Below, piece by piece: positions 15,569 through 25,500 of a DNA stretch of 64,000 nucleotides (within the stretch, counting starts at the first letter, position 1; the number at the start of each line of letters is the position of its first letter). The position numbers and the translations under genes are program-made. This DNA comes from Tabrizicola fusiformis. Its GTDB lineage: Bacteria; Pseudomonadota; Alphaproteobacteria; Rhodobacterales; Rhodobacteraceae. A model generated the notes under the pieces. The model worked only from the letters and a program-made list of their open reading frames with translations, did not search any database and had not been told where the DNA came from. The stretch spans positions 124,001 through 188,000 of the forward strand of contig NZ_JABUHN010000008.1 in the NCBI RefSeq assembly GCF_013328815.1, read 5' to 3'.

Positions 15569-16401
15569 TCCGCGCGGCGCTGATCCAGCTTACGGTTTCC
15601 GACGATCCGGCGGCCAATCTGGCCGTCACGCAGGCCCGGATTGCCGAGGCGGCTGCGGGCGGTGCGGGTTTCGTGCTGACGCCGGAGTGCAGCAATATAC
15701 TGTCGTCGAACCGCACGCATCAACGCGCCGTGCTGCGGCAGGAAGAGGATGACCCGACGCTGGCCGCGCTGCGCAAACAGGCAGCCGGTCTTGGTATCTG
15801 GCTGCTGATCGGCTCGCTCGGGGTGCTGACACAGGATGCCGATGGGCGGTTTGCCAACCGCAGCCTGCTGATCGGGCCGGATGGCGCCGTGGCCGCGCGT
15901 TATGACAAGATCCATATGTTCGACGTGAATGTCTCGGAAACCGAGGTTTACCGCGAAAGCGCGGCCTATAGGCCCGGCGCGCAGGCCGTGGTCGCCGAAA
16001 CGCCCTTTGCCAAGATCGGCATGACGGTCTGCTATGATGTGCGGTTCCCCCATCTCTACCGCCGTCTTGCCAAGGCCGGGGCGCAGATCCTGACTGTGCC
16101 CGCCGCCTTCAACCACATCACCGGCGCCGCCCATTGGGAAACCCTGCTGCGCGCCCGGGCGATCGAGACCGGCTGCTTCGTGCTGGCCCCGGCGCAAACC
16201 GGCCTGCATCCCGAAGCGCATGGTCCCGGCACCCGCCGCACCTATGGCCATTCGCTGGCCATCGCGCCCTGGGGCGAGGTGCTGGCCGATGCCGGAACGG
16301 CGCCGGGGGTGACCTTTGTCGATCTGGACCTTGATCAGGTGGCCAAAGCCCGCGCCCGTGTGCCCTCGCTCTCTCACGACCGCGAGTTTGACGCGCCATG
16401 A
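15565..16401 (+). CDS. Nitrilase-family amidase, probably deaminated glutathione amidase
   Basis: A 278-residue carbon-nitrogen hydrolase with the Glu-Lys-Cys triad visible as TPECSN, YDKIHMFDV and VCYDVRFPHLYR. This sequence style matches the Nit1/YbeM group, which hydrolyses deaminated glutathione, a toxic side product of transamination. Position directly after grxC supports a glutathione-linked role. The overlap with MarR at the 3' end is 4 bases (ATGA). Confidence 0.88.
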   Translation: MIRAALIQLTVSDDPAANLAVTQARIAEAAAGGAGFVLTPECSNILSSNRTHQRAVLRQEEDDPTLAALRKQAAGLGIWLLIGSLGVLTQDADGRFANRSLLIGPDGAVAARYDKIHMFDVNVSETEVYRESAAYRPGAQAVVAETPFAKIGMTVCYDVRFPHLYRRLAKAGAQILTVPAAFNHITGAAHWETLLRARAIETGCFVLAPAQTGLHPEAHGPGTRRTYGHSLAIAPWGEVLADAGTAPGVTFVDLDLDQVAKARARVPSLSHDREFDAP

Positions 16402-16841
16402 ACGAGCGCACCGACGATCTGGCGATCACCCTGTTCGGAGAGTTGTTCATGGCCGATCAGCTCGCCCGCAACCGCATCTCCAAGGCGCTGCCCAAGGGGA
16501 TGGAACTGTCGCATTTCTCGGTGCTGAACCATCTGGCCCGGATCGGGGATGAGCGCACCCCGGCCCAGCTTGCCCGCGCCTTCCATGTGACGCGGGGGGC
16601 GATGACCAACACCTTGTCGCGGCTGGAATGGGCCGGGCATATCCATATCCGGCCCGATTGGGATGATGCCCGGCAGAAATTCGTCGCCATCTCGCCCGCA
16701 GGCAGGGCGGCGCGCGATGCCGCGGTGGCTGCCGTCGTGCCGCTGATTTCCGATGTGGTGGGCGCCCTTGGCGCCGACAAGGTGCGCGCCCTCTTGCCGG
16801 TGCTGCGCGAATTGCGGGTAAAGATGGAGGGCGAGGGCTGA
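16398..16841 (+). CDS. MarR family transcriptional regulator
   Basis: A 147-residue winged-helix regulator: ELSHFSVLNHLARIGDERTPAQLARAFHVTRGAMTNTLSRLEWAGHI is the recognition part, followed by the beta-wing (RPDWDDARQKFVAISPAG) and a dimerising C-terminal helix. These proteins bind as dimers to palindromes and respond to small aromatic or oxidising ligands. It is translationally coupled to the upstream amidase. Its target is unknown; autoregulation of this operon is plausible. Confidence 0.9.
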   Translation: MNERTDDLAITLFGELFMADQLARNRISKALPKGMELSHFSVLNHLARIGDERTPAQLARAFHVTRGAMTNTLSRLEWAGHIHIRPDWDDARQKFVAISPAGRAARDAAVAAVVPLISDVVGALGADKVRALLPVLRELRVKMEGEG

Positions 16842-16880
16842 CCCCTTGCCGCCGCGCGCGCGCTGGCCCATCCTGACGCC

Positions 16881-17726
16881 ATGCGCATTCCTTTCCTGCC
16901 CCCCAACGCAATGGCGGCCTTCTGGCGGTTCTACCGCCGGACCGAGCAGGCCGAGCTTGACCTAATCGCGGCCGGGGTGGCCTTTTACGCCTTTCTTGCC
17001 ATCTTTCCGGCAGCGGCTGCGGTGATTGCGCTCTGGGGGTTTGTGTCGGACCCGGCGATGATCCGGCAGGAGATGCAGCTTCTGCGGCCCGTGGTGCCGC
17101 CGGATGTCTTCACCCTTCTGTCAAATCAGGTCGAGCAGTTGCTGGCGGTTTCCTCCTCGAATTTCGGGCTGACCACACTCTTGCCCACGGCGCTGGCCCT
17201 GTGGTCGGCACGGGCCGGGGCGGCGGCGCTGATCCGCGGGCTGAATGCCATTCATCAGCGGCCGAACCGCGCCGGGCACCGGCATCAGTTGCGGGCGATG
17301 TTCCTGACCTTCGTGCTGATCGGGCTGGTTCTGGCGGCGATGGTGATGGCGCTGGTGGTGCCCTTGCTGGCCACGTTCCTACCCGAAGGTCCGCTCTGGA
17401 CACGGATGGCCAGCACCACAAACCTTGGTCTGGCAGTCCTTCTGGGGGTTCTGGCGGTCGGGCTGGCCTTTCGCCTTGGGCCCAACCATGGGCCCAGCGC
17501 GCCGCCGCTTCTGTCTTGGGGGCTTTTGGTGGCGGTGGTCCTCTGGGTGCTGGTGACCAAGGGCTTCATGCTCTACCTGTCGAATTTTCCCAGCTATAAC
17601 AGGGTTTATGGGTCTATCGGCGCGGTGGCCGCGCTGATGATGTGGCTGTATCTGTCCGCCTATGCCGTGCTGATCGGCGCCGCGGTGGACGCCGAGCGCC
17701 AACGCGCCCGGCGCCAGTCGCCCTAG
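16881..17726 (+). CDS. YihY/BrkB family inner-membrane protein
   Basis: A 281-residue integral membrane protein with about six hydrophobic segments, opening with the family signature for a first helix (ELDLIAAGVAFYAFLAIFPAAAAVIAL) and ending with a helix containing MWLYLSAYAVLIGAAVDAE and then a short basic tail. The family was once called ribonuclease BN; that activity belongs elsewhere, and the real function is unknown. The stop overlaps the stop of the convergent CRTAC1 gene. Confidence 0.9.
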   Translation: MRIPFLPPNAMAAFWRFYRRTEQAELDLIAAGVAFYAFLAIFPAAAAVIALWGFVSDPAMIRQEMQLLRPVVPPDVFTLLSNQVEQLLAVSSSNFGLTTLLPTALALWSARAGAAALIRGLNAIHQRPNRAGHRHQLRAMFLTFVLIGLVLAAMVMALVVPLLATFLPEGPLWTRMASTTNLGLAVLLGVLAVGLAFRLGPNHGPSAPPLLSWGLLVAVVLWVLVTKGFMLYLSNFPSYNRVYGSIGAVAALMMWLYLSAYAVLIGAAVDAERQRARRQSP

Positions 17727-19291
17727 GGCTGCGCTTCGGCGCCCGCCCGGGTCACCCGGTAGAACCCGGGCGCCAGCTCCATCCAATCGCCCGCGGCGCC
17801 ATCTGGCCAGATCACCCGCACCTTGGCCAGCGTCGCCGCACCCAGCCCGAAATGCGTCCAGCCAAGCTGCCCGCCGCCATGGCCGCCGCCCACGGTAATT
17901 TCGCGCCGCTGCCTGTGGCCATCCGCCTCAACCTCGATCCATGCGCCGATGGCATTGCGGTTGTCGCCCTCATCAGCCAGCGCGAGTTGCAGGAAGCCGC
18001 CCGCCCCCGCCGTCACGTTGCGCCAGATCTGTGCGGGTTCCCAGCGGTTCACCACCACCAGATCCATCAGGCCATCCCGGTTGAAATCGGCCAGCGCACC
18101 GCCGCGGGCATTGCCCATGCTGGCCACACCTGCGATATCGCCCATTTCGGCAAACTTGCCATCGGCTTTCTGCACCAACAGGTTGTTGGGGTCTTTCATC
18201 GCAAAATCCGGCATGGACGAGACATTGCCCTTGGCCACGAAGAGATCGGCCAGCCCGTCGTTGTTCACATCTTCGAATTGCGCGTGCCAGGCGGTCGAAG
18301 GGTGCAGGTCGCCGCCCGTATAGGGCCGGTGGGCGGTAACCCCCCGGGCAAACGCCTGATCCTCATAAACCGGCGCCACCGGCTTGCCCTCGGGCGGCGG
18401 CACCAGCGATTGCAGCTTGTTATCGGCCATTGACGTCAGGAACAGTTCGGTATCGCCATCGGCATCCAGATCGCGCGAGGCGATGCCCATGCCCCAGATG
18501 CGCAACCGCTTCCAGCCCTCGGCCTCGGTATAAAGCCGGGGGTCTTCGTGGCGCTTGATGTGCCAAAGCTGCTCTTGCCCGCCCTTGTAATATTCACGGT
18601 CATTCGAGACCCGCAGGTCGGAAAAGCCCTGACCGGCCCAGTCCGAGAACAGGATCGACAGCGCACAGAAGCTGGGCAGCAATTCCTCGGGTGGGGCGAA
18701 GCCGCCGCTTTCGGCGGGCATGTGCAGCCAATTCGGCGTGCAAGAGCCCCATGGGAACGCCTCTTCCTTGCGGTCGATGTAATTGCCCACGGCAAGGGTG
18801 GGCCAATCCGCCCCCGGCTCCCACCGCGCAGCAAAGGCGGTGGACCATGCGTCACCGCCGTCAAAGTTCCAGTCGGCGCTGGCATCGTCGAACCGGCAAT
18901 CGCCCAGCCCTCGCATCAGCTTGTTGGCCCCGACCCGCAGCACCGCCAGATCGACATTGCCGTCGCCGTTGACATCCAGCGGCCAGGCGCCGGTCACCGC
19001 GTCGATCTCAAGCCCGCTGTCGCGCTTTTCAAAGCGCAGCGGACCGCCCTTTTCGGACAGGTTGCGATAGAGACCCGAGGGCGCTTCGCCGCCCGACAGG
19101 AACAGATCCTGCGCGCCGTCGCCGTCGCAATCGAACACGGCAGCACCGCCACCCACCATATATTGCCAATCGCCCATATAGGCGGTGGACAGGCCCGCCG
19201 TGGCGGTTTCCTCAAGGTATTTCGGCGCAAGCGGCTCCTGCGCAAGCGCGGGCGCGGCCAGCAGAATCAGGGCGATCAGGCTGCGCATCAT
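17723..19291 (-). CDS. CRTAC1/ASPIC-UnbV family exported FG-GAP repeat protein
   Basis: A 522-residue protein with a signal peptide (RSLIALILLAAPALA) and several FG-GAP/VCBS-type calcium-binding repeats, seen as DCDGDGAQDLFL, DVNGDGNVDLAV, DLDADGDTELFL, DVNNDGLADLFV and DFNRDGLMDLVV. The C-terminal ASPIC/UnbV domain includes VIWPDGAAGDWMEL. It should fold as a beta-propeller in the periplasm or outside. It is translationally coupled (ATGA) to the haloperoxidase-like gene just upstream, implying a joint function. Two ATGs at the start (19291 and 19288) are possible; GGAGG precedes them. Confidence 0.9.
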   Translation of the reverse strand: MMRSLIALILLAAPALAQEPLAPKYLEETATAGLSTAYMGDWQYMVGGGAAVFDCDGDGAQDLFLSGGEAPSGLYRNLSEKGGPLRFEKRDSGLEIDAVTGAWPLDVNGDGNVDLAVLRVGANKLMRGLGDCRFDDASADWNFDGGDAWSTAFAARWEPGADWPTLAVGNYIDRKEEAFPWGSCTPNWLHMPAESGGFAPPEELLPSFCALSILFSDWAGQGFSDLRVSNDREYYKGGQEQLWHIKRHEDPRLYTEAEGWKRLRIWGMGIASRDLDADGDTELFLTSMADNKLQSLVPPPEGKPVAPVYEDQAFARGVTAHRPYTGGDLHPSTAWHAQFEDVNNDGLADLFVAKGNVSSMPDFAMKDPNNLLVQKADGKFAEMGDIAGVASMGNARGGALADFNRDGLMDLVVVNRWEPAQIWRNVTAGAGGFLQLALADEGDNRNAIGAWIEVEADGHRQRREITVGGGHGGGQLGWTHFGLGAATLAKVRVIWPDGAAGDWMELAPGFYRVTRAGAEAQP

Positions 19292-20610
19292 GCCTCCCGG
19301 GTTTTCAGTTGCGCGACCTTGGCCGCGATGCAGGCCCCCTGGGCCAGACCCTGCTCGATCGCCGCGCGGAAGTGGATGCCGCCATACAGGCGCGAAATGG
19401 CCGCCTCGTTCGCGGCTTCGGCAAAGCTCGTAAAGGGGCGCACCGGCAGCCCGTCATCGGCATGGGCACCATCCTCGAAAGCAAAACCCTCGCCGAACAG
19501 CGCCGTCAGCACCCCCGCCGCTGCCCCCGATTGTGTCGAATGCCCCGAGGGATATTCCGGGAAGGGCGGGGTGTTCAGCAACGGCTCCCATTTCGGGTCG
19601 ATCACCCGGCGGATATAGGTCAGGGGCCGGACCAGATCATAGCGGAACTTGGCATCCCAGCAGGCGATGAAGGCATCGGCCACCGCAATGCCCAGAAGCG
19701 CCAGAACCTCGGCCTGCCGGTCAACCGGGGTGGCGTCGCGGGCAAAGATTTCCAGCACAATGGAAATCCAGTGCCCGGGCGGGGTCGAGGACAGCATCGG
19801 ATCATCCGACCAGAACCGCGCGATCAGCTTTTGCTCATCCGTCAGGCTGCGCGAGGTGTCATAGACCTCTTTCGCCTCGTTATAGAAGGCCGAGCCGGGC
19901 TCTTCGCTGTAGTCAGGCGGCGGCGGCAAGCCGCAATCGGCGCCCGAAGCCAGCACAAAGGTCCGCACCGTGCCCCAATAGGGCAGAAGCGGCGCCTGTT
20001 GCACCGCCACTTTCGAGGTGGGCACCCATTGCGACGGCAGCTTGTCCTTGGCGGCCTCCATGGGGAAACCCATGTTCTCGATCTCGGCGCCACCATCGGT
20101 TTCGGCCCAGGCAAGGATATGGGCGGCAATCGCCGCGCCATGGGCACGGCTGGCCGCCTCGGTTGCGGCATCGGCACCGCCGGACAGCACCTTGTCCTGC
20201 TGCGCGGCCATCGCCGCCATGGCACGCTGCCCGGTGGGGCCGGTGCGGCTGAACAGCGCCGGAACCGCCGTGGTGAAGGCCCCTTGCAGCACAAAGGCCG
20301 CATCCAGCCCCTTCGGCGCGGCGGGCGGCGGTGTCAGCCCCTGCACCTGCCCCGCCAGCGAGACCAGACCGCCCGGCCCGCCCACAAGCGCCTCGTGCAG
20401 GGTGATGCCCAGATAGGCGAAGGACCGGCTGGCCACGGGCGGCGAATAGGTGGCGGTGTGGCGCACCAGCTCCAGCACCAGACGATACCAGTCGGCCAGC
20501 ACCGCCGCCCCATCCGGGGCCGCCTGCGCAGAGCGGGGCAGCGACAGCAGCAAAGGCATGGCGGCAGCGCCCAGAAGCGCCCGGCGATTGATCCGATGGG
20601 TCAAGGGCAA
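19288..20610 (-). CDS. Vanadium-dependent haloperoxidase-like PAP2 superfamily protein
   Basis: A 440-residue exported protein with a likely Tat signal (RINRRALLGAAAMPLLL ... SAQA). The tripartite PAP2/vanadate pocket is visible: KX6RP (Lys321 to Arg328-Pro), PSGH (354-357) and SRX5H (Ser406-Arg407 to His413). The Asp that follows in acid phosphatases is Ala, which fits the haloperoxidase branch; phosphatase activity is not excluded. The start is TTG at 20608-20610, set by a strong GGAGGAG six bases upstream and by the lack of any ATG before residue 18. It is coupled to the downstream CRTAC1 gene. Confidence 0.86.
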   Translation of the reverse strand: MPLTHRINRRALLGAAAMPLLLSLPRSAQAAPDGAAVLADWYRLVLELVRHTATYSPPVASRSFAYLGITLHEALVGGPGGLVSLAGQVQGLTPPPAAPKGLDAAFVLQGAFTTAVPALFSRTGPTGQRAMAAMAAQQDKVLSGGADAATEAASRAHGAAIAAHILAWAETDGGAEIENMGFPMEAAKDKLPSQWVPTSKVAVQQAPLLPYWGTVRTFVLASGADCGLPPPPDYSEEPGSAFYNEAKEVYDTSRSLTDEQKLIARFWSDDPMLSSTPPGHWISIVLEIFARDATPVDRQAEVLALLGIAVADAFIACWDAKFRYDLVRPLTYIRRVIDPKWEPLLNTPPFPEYPSGHSTQSGAAAGVLTALFGEGFAFEDGAHADDGLPVRPFTSFAEAANEAAISRLYGGIHFRAAIEQGLAQGACIAAKVAQLKTREA

Positions 20611-20622
20611 GGCGTTCTCCTC

Positions 20623-20636
20623 CGTAAACGTTTGCG
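20623..20636. promoter_or_regulatory. Near-palindrome next to the haloperoxidase ribosome site
   Basis: CGTAAACGTTTGCG pairs at 12 of 14 positions around a central CG, the style of operators used by LacI/GalR-type repressors. On the minus strand it directly abuts the GGAGGAG ribosome site of the haloperoxidase gene. No LacI-family gene lies in the window, so this is only a sequence observation. Confidence 0.35.
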
Positions 20637-20768
20637 CTATCAAATAGCCACAAAGCGCCCCTTGCGGATAGATGCCTATTGCAGGCCCGGACCGGGAAAT
20701 TGATCTGCGGCGGATTGCCCTTTGCGGCCAAGGCTGGGATAATCCTACAACCACTTGTGGGGGATGCG

Positions 20769-22589
20769 ATGTTTGGTGTTGGCGCCCGGGGTCTGGGCCG
20801 AGTTCTGGTGCTATCGGCGGCCTTCGGGCTGATCACCCCCGGGGCGGGGGCCTTGGAAACACTGGTTTTTCGGGCGCCCGGCGCAGACAAGGCGCTGGAA
20901 GACATCCTGCGGGGCGCATCCGTCCTGCTGGGTCAAGAGAAGGCCGGAAACAGCGCGGCACAAGATCTTTTCGCTGATGCGCGGGCCGAATACGGCGCCC
21001 TTTTGAATGCGCTTTATGCCGCCGGGCATTACTCGGGCGTGATCCACGTCTATATCGACGGGCGCGAGGCGGCGTCGATCGCGCCCTTGGACGCGCCTTC
21101 ACGGATCGACCGGATCGAAGTTGTGGTCGAACCCGGCCCGGCTTTTACCTTTTCGCGCGCCAGCGTCCATCCCCTGCCGCGCGATGCCGAAATCCCCCAG
21201 GGATTTGCCCCCGGCAAACCCGCCGAAAGCGGTCAGGTTCTGTCGGCTGTCACAGCGGGCATCGACGCCTGGCGCGGCGAGGGTCATGCCAAGGCGCGCG
21301 CCGCCGCGCAGGATGTGGTGGCCGACCACCGCGCGGCCACGCTTTCGGCCGATGTAACGCTGGACCCCGGCCCGCGCCTGCGCTTTGGCCCGCTGACGAT
21401 CGAGGGCAACAAAAGGATGCGGACCGAGCGGGTGCGCGCCATCACCGGCCTGCCGGAGGGTGAGGTCTATGACCCCGCCGAGCTTGAGGCCGCAAAGTCG
21501 CGTCTGCGTCGTTCGGGCGTCTTCAGCTCGGTCACCCTGACCGAGGCCGAGCGGATCCTGTCGCCCGACCTTCTGCCGATCACCGCCACGGTGATCGAGG
21601 AAAAGCCCCGCCGCTACACTTTCGGCGCCGAACTTGCCAGTTTTGACGGCGTGTCGCTGACCGGCGGCTGGCTGCACCGCAATCTGTTCGGCGGGGGCGA
21701 GCGGCTGCAGATTTCCGGCGCCATCACCAATATCGGCGCGGCAACCAGCGGGATTGACTATACGCTGGGTCTGACCCTGTCGCGCCCGGCCACATTCACG
21801 CCCGACACCACGCTGACCTTTGAAACCACACTGGCCAAGCTGGACCAAGAGGATTTCGCCGCCGACCTCTTTGGCGTCACGCTGGGCCTGAGCCATGTGT
21901 TTTCCGACAGCCTCTCGGGCAGCGCGGGCTTTGGTTACGAATATGCCCGTGTCACGGACGAAACCGGCGTGAACCTTTATCGCAACCTGTCGCTGCCGCT
22001 GGCGCTGACATGGGACCGGCGCAACAGCAAGACCGACGCCACCAAAGGCTTTTATGTGGATGCCAAGCTGAAACCCTTCCTTGGCTTTGGCATCACCGAC
22101 AGCGGAGCGCGGCTGGCGCTGGATCTGCGTGGCTATCGCGGTTTTGGCGACGAAGAGCGTTTCGTGCTGGCGGCGCGGGTGCAGGCGGGGGCGATATTGG
22201 GTGCCAGCCTGCTGGGCACGCCGCGCGACTATCTCTTCTACTCGGGCGGCGGCGGCACGGTGCGCGGGCAGCCCTATCAGTCGCTGGGCGTGAATGTGCT
22301 GCGCAACGGGCCGGACAGTTTCCGCACCGGGGGCACCCAGTTTCTGGCCGCCTCGATTGAGGGGCGGGCGAAGATCACCGAAAAGATCGGCGTGGTCGGT
22401 TTCTTCGATGTGGGCCGGGTCGATGCGTTGGGCTTCTTCGGCGATGTCGGCGACTGGCACGCGGGCGCCGGGCTGGGCCTGCGCTATGCCACCGGCGTCG
22501 GGCCGATCCGGCTTGACCTTGCAATGCCCGCGGGTGGCAAGACCGGCGACGGACTTCAAATCTATGTTGGCTTGGGGCAGGCGTTCTGA
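20769..22589 (+). CDS. tamA: TamA, Omp85-family outer-membrane assembly protein
   Basis: A 606-residue outer-membrane protein: signal peptide (GRVLVLSAAFGLITPGAGA), POTRA-type domains over roughly residues 30-290 (for example TIEGNKRMRTERVRAITGLPEGEVYDP) and a C-terminal 16-strand barrel with the Omp85 hairpin region GGGGTVRGQPYQSLG and final motif GLQIYVGLGQAF. With TamB it forms the translocation and assembly module that helps insert some outer-membrane proteins and moves lipids. The start is the ATG at 20769 behind GGGGGA; an earlier in-frame start at 20679 would add residues before the signal peptide. It overlaps tamB by one base. Confidence 0.93.
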   Translation: MFGVGARGLGRVLVLSAAFGLITPGAGALETLVFRAPGADKALEDILRGASVLLGQEKAGNSAAQDLFADARAEYGALLNALYAAGHYSGVIHVYIDGREAASIAPLDAPSRIDRIEVVVEPGPAFTFSRASVHPLPRDAEIPQGFAPGKPAESGQVLSAVTAGIDAWRGEGHAKARAAAQDVVADHRAATLSADVTLDPGPRLRFGPLTIEGNKRMRTERVRAITGLPEGEVYDPAELEAAKSRLRRSGVFSSVTLTEAERILSPDLLPITATVIEEKPRRYTFGAELASFDGVSLTGGWLHRNLFGGGERLQISGAITNIGAATSGIDYTLGLTLSRPATFTPDTTLTFETTLAKLDQEDFAADLFGVTLGLSHVFSDSLSGSAGFGYEYARVTDETGVNLYRNLSLPLALTWDRRNSKTDATKGFYVDAKLKPFLGFGITDSGARLALDLRGYRGFGDEERFVLAARVQAGAILGASLLGTPRDYLFYSGGGGTVRGQPYQSLGVNVLRNGPDSFRTGGTQFLAASIEGRAKITEKIGVVGFFDVGRVDALGFFGDVGDWHAGAGLGLRYATGVGPIRLDLAMPAGGKTGDGLQIYVGLGQAF

Positions 22590-25500
22590 TGCGGTATCTG
22601 GTTCTTGCCATCGGCCTTTTGCCGCTGCCCGCGCTGGCCGATGACCGTGGCTATCTGCAGGCGCTTCTGGAAGACAATCTTTCCGGCGCCGGGCGGCAAG
22701 TTTCAATCACCGGCTTTGCCGGGGCGCTGTCGTCGCGGGCGACGATCGAACAACTGACCATAGCCGACGATACCGGGGTCTGGCTGACGCTGAAGGATGT
22801 CGCGCTGGACTGGAATCGGTCGGCCCTGCTTTCGGGCGCAGTTTCGGTCAACGAACTCTCTGCTGCCGAAATCGTGCTGGACCGCCTGCCGCAGCCGGGC
22901 GAAAGCGCCCCCTCGCCCGAGGCAGGCACCTTTGCGTTGCCTGAATTGCCGGTTTCGGTGGATATCTCCAAGGTCGAGGCGAAACGGATCGTGCTGGGCC
23001 CCACCGTTCTGGGCAGCGCGGTGGAGGGCAGCTTTGCCGCCTCGGTCAGCCTGATCGGCGGTGAGGGCAAGGCCAGCCTGACACTGGATCGCACCGACGA
23101 TGGCCCCGAGGGGGCGATTGCGCTGACAGCCGATTATTCCAATGCCAGTCAGCGCCTGTCGCTGGACCTGTCCGCGCGTGAGGGCGCGGGTGGCATCGCG
23201 GCCACACTTCTGGGTTTGCCCGGCACACCTGCCGCTTCGCTGGAAATCCGGGGCGAAGGGCCGTTCAGTGACTTTGCCACCGATGTGGCGCTGGCCACCG
23301 ACGGGGTGGACCGGCTCGCAGGGCAGATCACCGTCAAGGCGGCAGACAAGGATGCGACCGCCTTTGCCGCCGATCTTTCCGGCGACCTCGCGCCGCTCTT
23401 CTTGCCGGAATATGCCGAATTTTTCGGCAACCGCGTGGCGCTGGAGGTGACTGGCCAGCGTGAGGCGGACGGGCGGCTTGACCTTGGCAAGCTTGACCTT
23501 TCGGCAAAGGCGCTGACCCTACAGGGCGCTTTGTCACTGGGCGCCGACGGGCTGCCGCGCAGTTTCGCGCTGACCGGGCGGATTGCGGCGGCGGATGGGG
23601 CGCCGGTGCTGCTGCCGCTGACCACCGATCTGCCGGTGCGGGTGACCTCGGCCGACATCACGCTGGGCTTTGACGCGGCGCAGGACGAAGGCTGGCGTGC
23701 CTTGGCCAGCATTCAGGGGCTGGACCGTGCGGATTTCCGCGCCTCGCGGCTGACGCTTGCGGGGTCTGGCCGGATCGCGCGGGGCACGGCACCGCGGATC
23801 GGCGCCACCTTCCGCTTTGATGCCGAAGGGCTTTCTCCAACCGACCCCGCCCTTGCCGCGGCGCTGGGCAGTTTCGTGTCGGGCGATGCCGTGGCCTATT
23901 GGACCCAAGGCGACGGAGCCGTTTCAATCCCACGGCTGACCCTGTTGGGCGAGGATTACAGCGCGCGTCTGGGCGGGCAAATCACCGGACTGGACGCGGC
24001 GCTGACGATTTCGGGCCGGGCCGAGGCTGAAATGGCCGATATGGGCCGGCTGTCTGGCCTTGCCGGGCGTAAGCTGGGTGGAGCGGGCGTGGTCACCGTC
24101 TTTGGCAGTGGCAGCCCGCTGACCGGCGCCTTCGATGCTGAGGTGACTGCCGAGGGCACCGACCTTTCGGCGAGTATCCCCGAACTAGACGGCCTTCTGA
24201 AAGGCACCTCGCGCGTTGAACTTTCGGCTCGCCGCGACCAGACCGGCACCGAACTGCGCAAGCTGACCCTTGCCGCGACCAGCCTTGCGGCCACGGCGCA
24301 GGGCCGCATCGCCAGCAGCGGCGCCGATCTGACTGCCGATCTGGCCTTTGCCGATCTCTCGGTTATGGGCGCGCGCTATGGCGGGGCGCTCAAGGGCAAG
24401 GCACATCTGACCGGCACGCTGACCGAAGGTGCCGCCACGCTGGACGCCACCGGCAGCGGCCTGCGCATTGGCCAGGACGAGGCGGACAAACTTCTGGCGG
24501 GGCAAAGCAATGTTTCGCTGGAACTTGCGCTGAAAGAGGGTGCTGTGCAGGTGCAGCGGGCCGAAGTTTCAAACGCGCAACTGCAAGCCAGCGCCACGGG
24601 CGCCATTTCGGCAGGGGTCCAGACCCTGGACATCACGGCGCGGCTGGTCAATCTGGGCCTGATCCTGCCCGAATTTCCGGGGCCGTTCACGGTTGAAGGC
24701 AAAGTCAGCCAGCAAGCGGCAGGCACCGAGCTGCGCCTTGTCGGCAAGGGGCCGGGCGGTATTGATGCGGTGCTGGCCGGGCGGCTGTCCCCGGACTTCG
24801 CCAGCGGTGATCTGAGCGTGACAGGTAAGGCGCAGGCGGCGCTGGCCAATGCCTTTATCGCACCGCGCGCAGTTCAGGGCGGGCTGGGGTTCGATCTGCG
24901 GCTGAACGGGCCGCTGGCGCTGTCGTCGCTGTCGGGCACCGTCAATCTGGCCGAGGGCCGGCTTTCTGACCCTGCCCTGACCTTTGCCTTGCAGGGTATC
25001 GCCGCACGGGCCGATCTGCGCGGCGGGCGGGTGGTGCTGGATGCCACGCTGCCGGTTACCACGGGTGGCCAGATCGACCTGGCAGGCAGCGCCGGGCTGA
25101 CCGCGCCTTTTGCGGGTGACCTGACCGTCGGGCTGCGCCGGGTGACTCTGCGCGACCCCGAGCTTTATGAAACCACGGTGAACGGCGATTTGCAGGTAAG
25201 CGGCCCGCTTGCCGGCGGCGCGCGGATTTCCGGGCGGCTCGCCCTTGCCGGGGCAGAGCTGCGCGTGCCTTCGACCGGCTTTGGCGGCGCGGCGGGCATC
25301 GAGGGGCTGCGCCATCTGGCCGAGCCTGCGGCGGTGCGTGCCACCCGTGCCCGCGCGGGGCAGATGGACGGGCCTGCCACCGGCGGAAATGGCGGCGGCC
25401 CGGCCTATGGGCTCGACATCACGGTGTCCGCGCCCAATCAGGTCTTTGTGCGGGGCCGCGGTCTTGATGCTGAACTGGGTGGCGAAGTGCGGCTTTTGGG

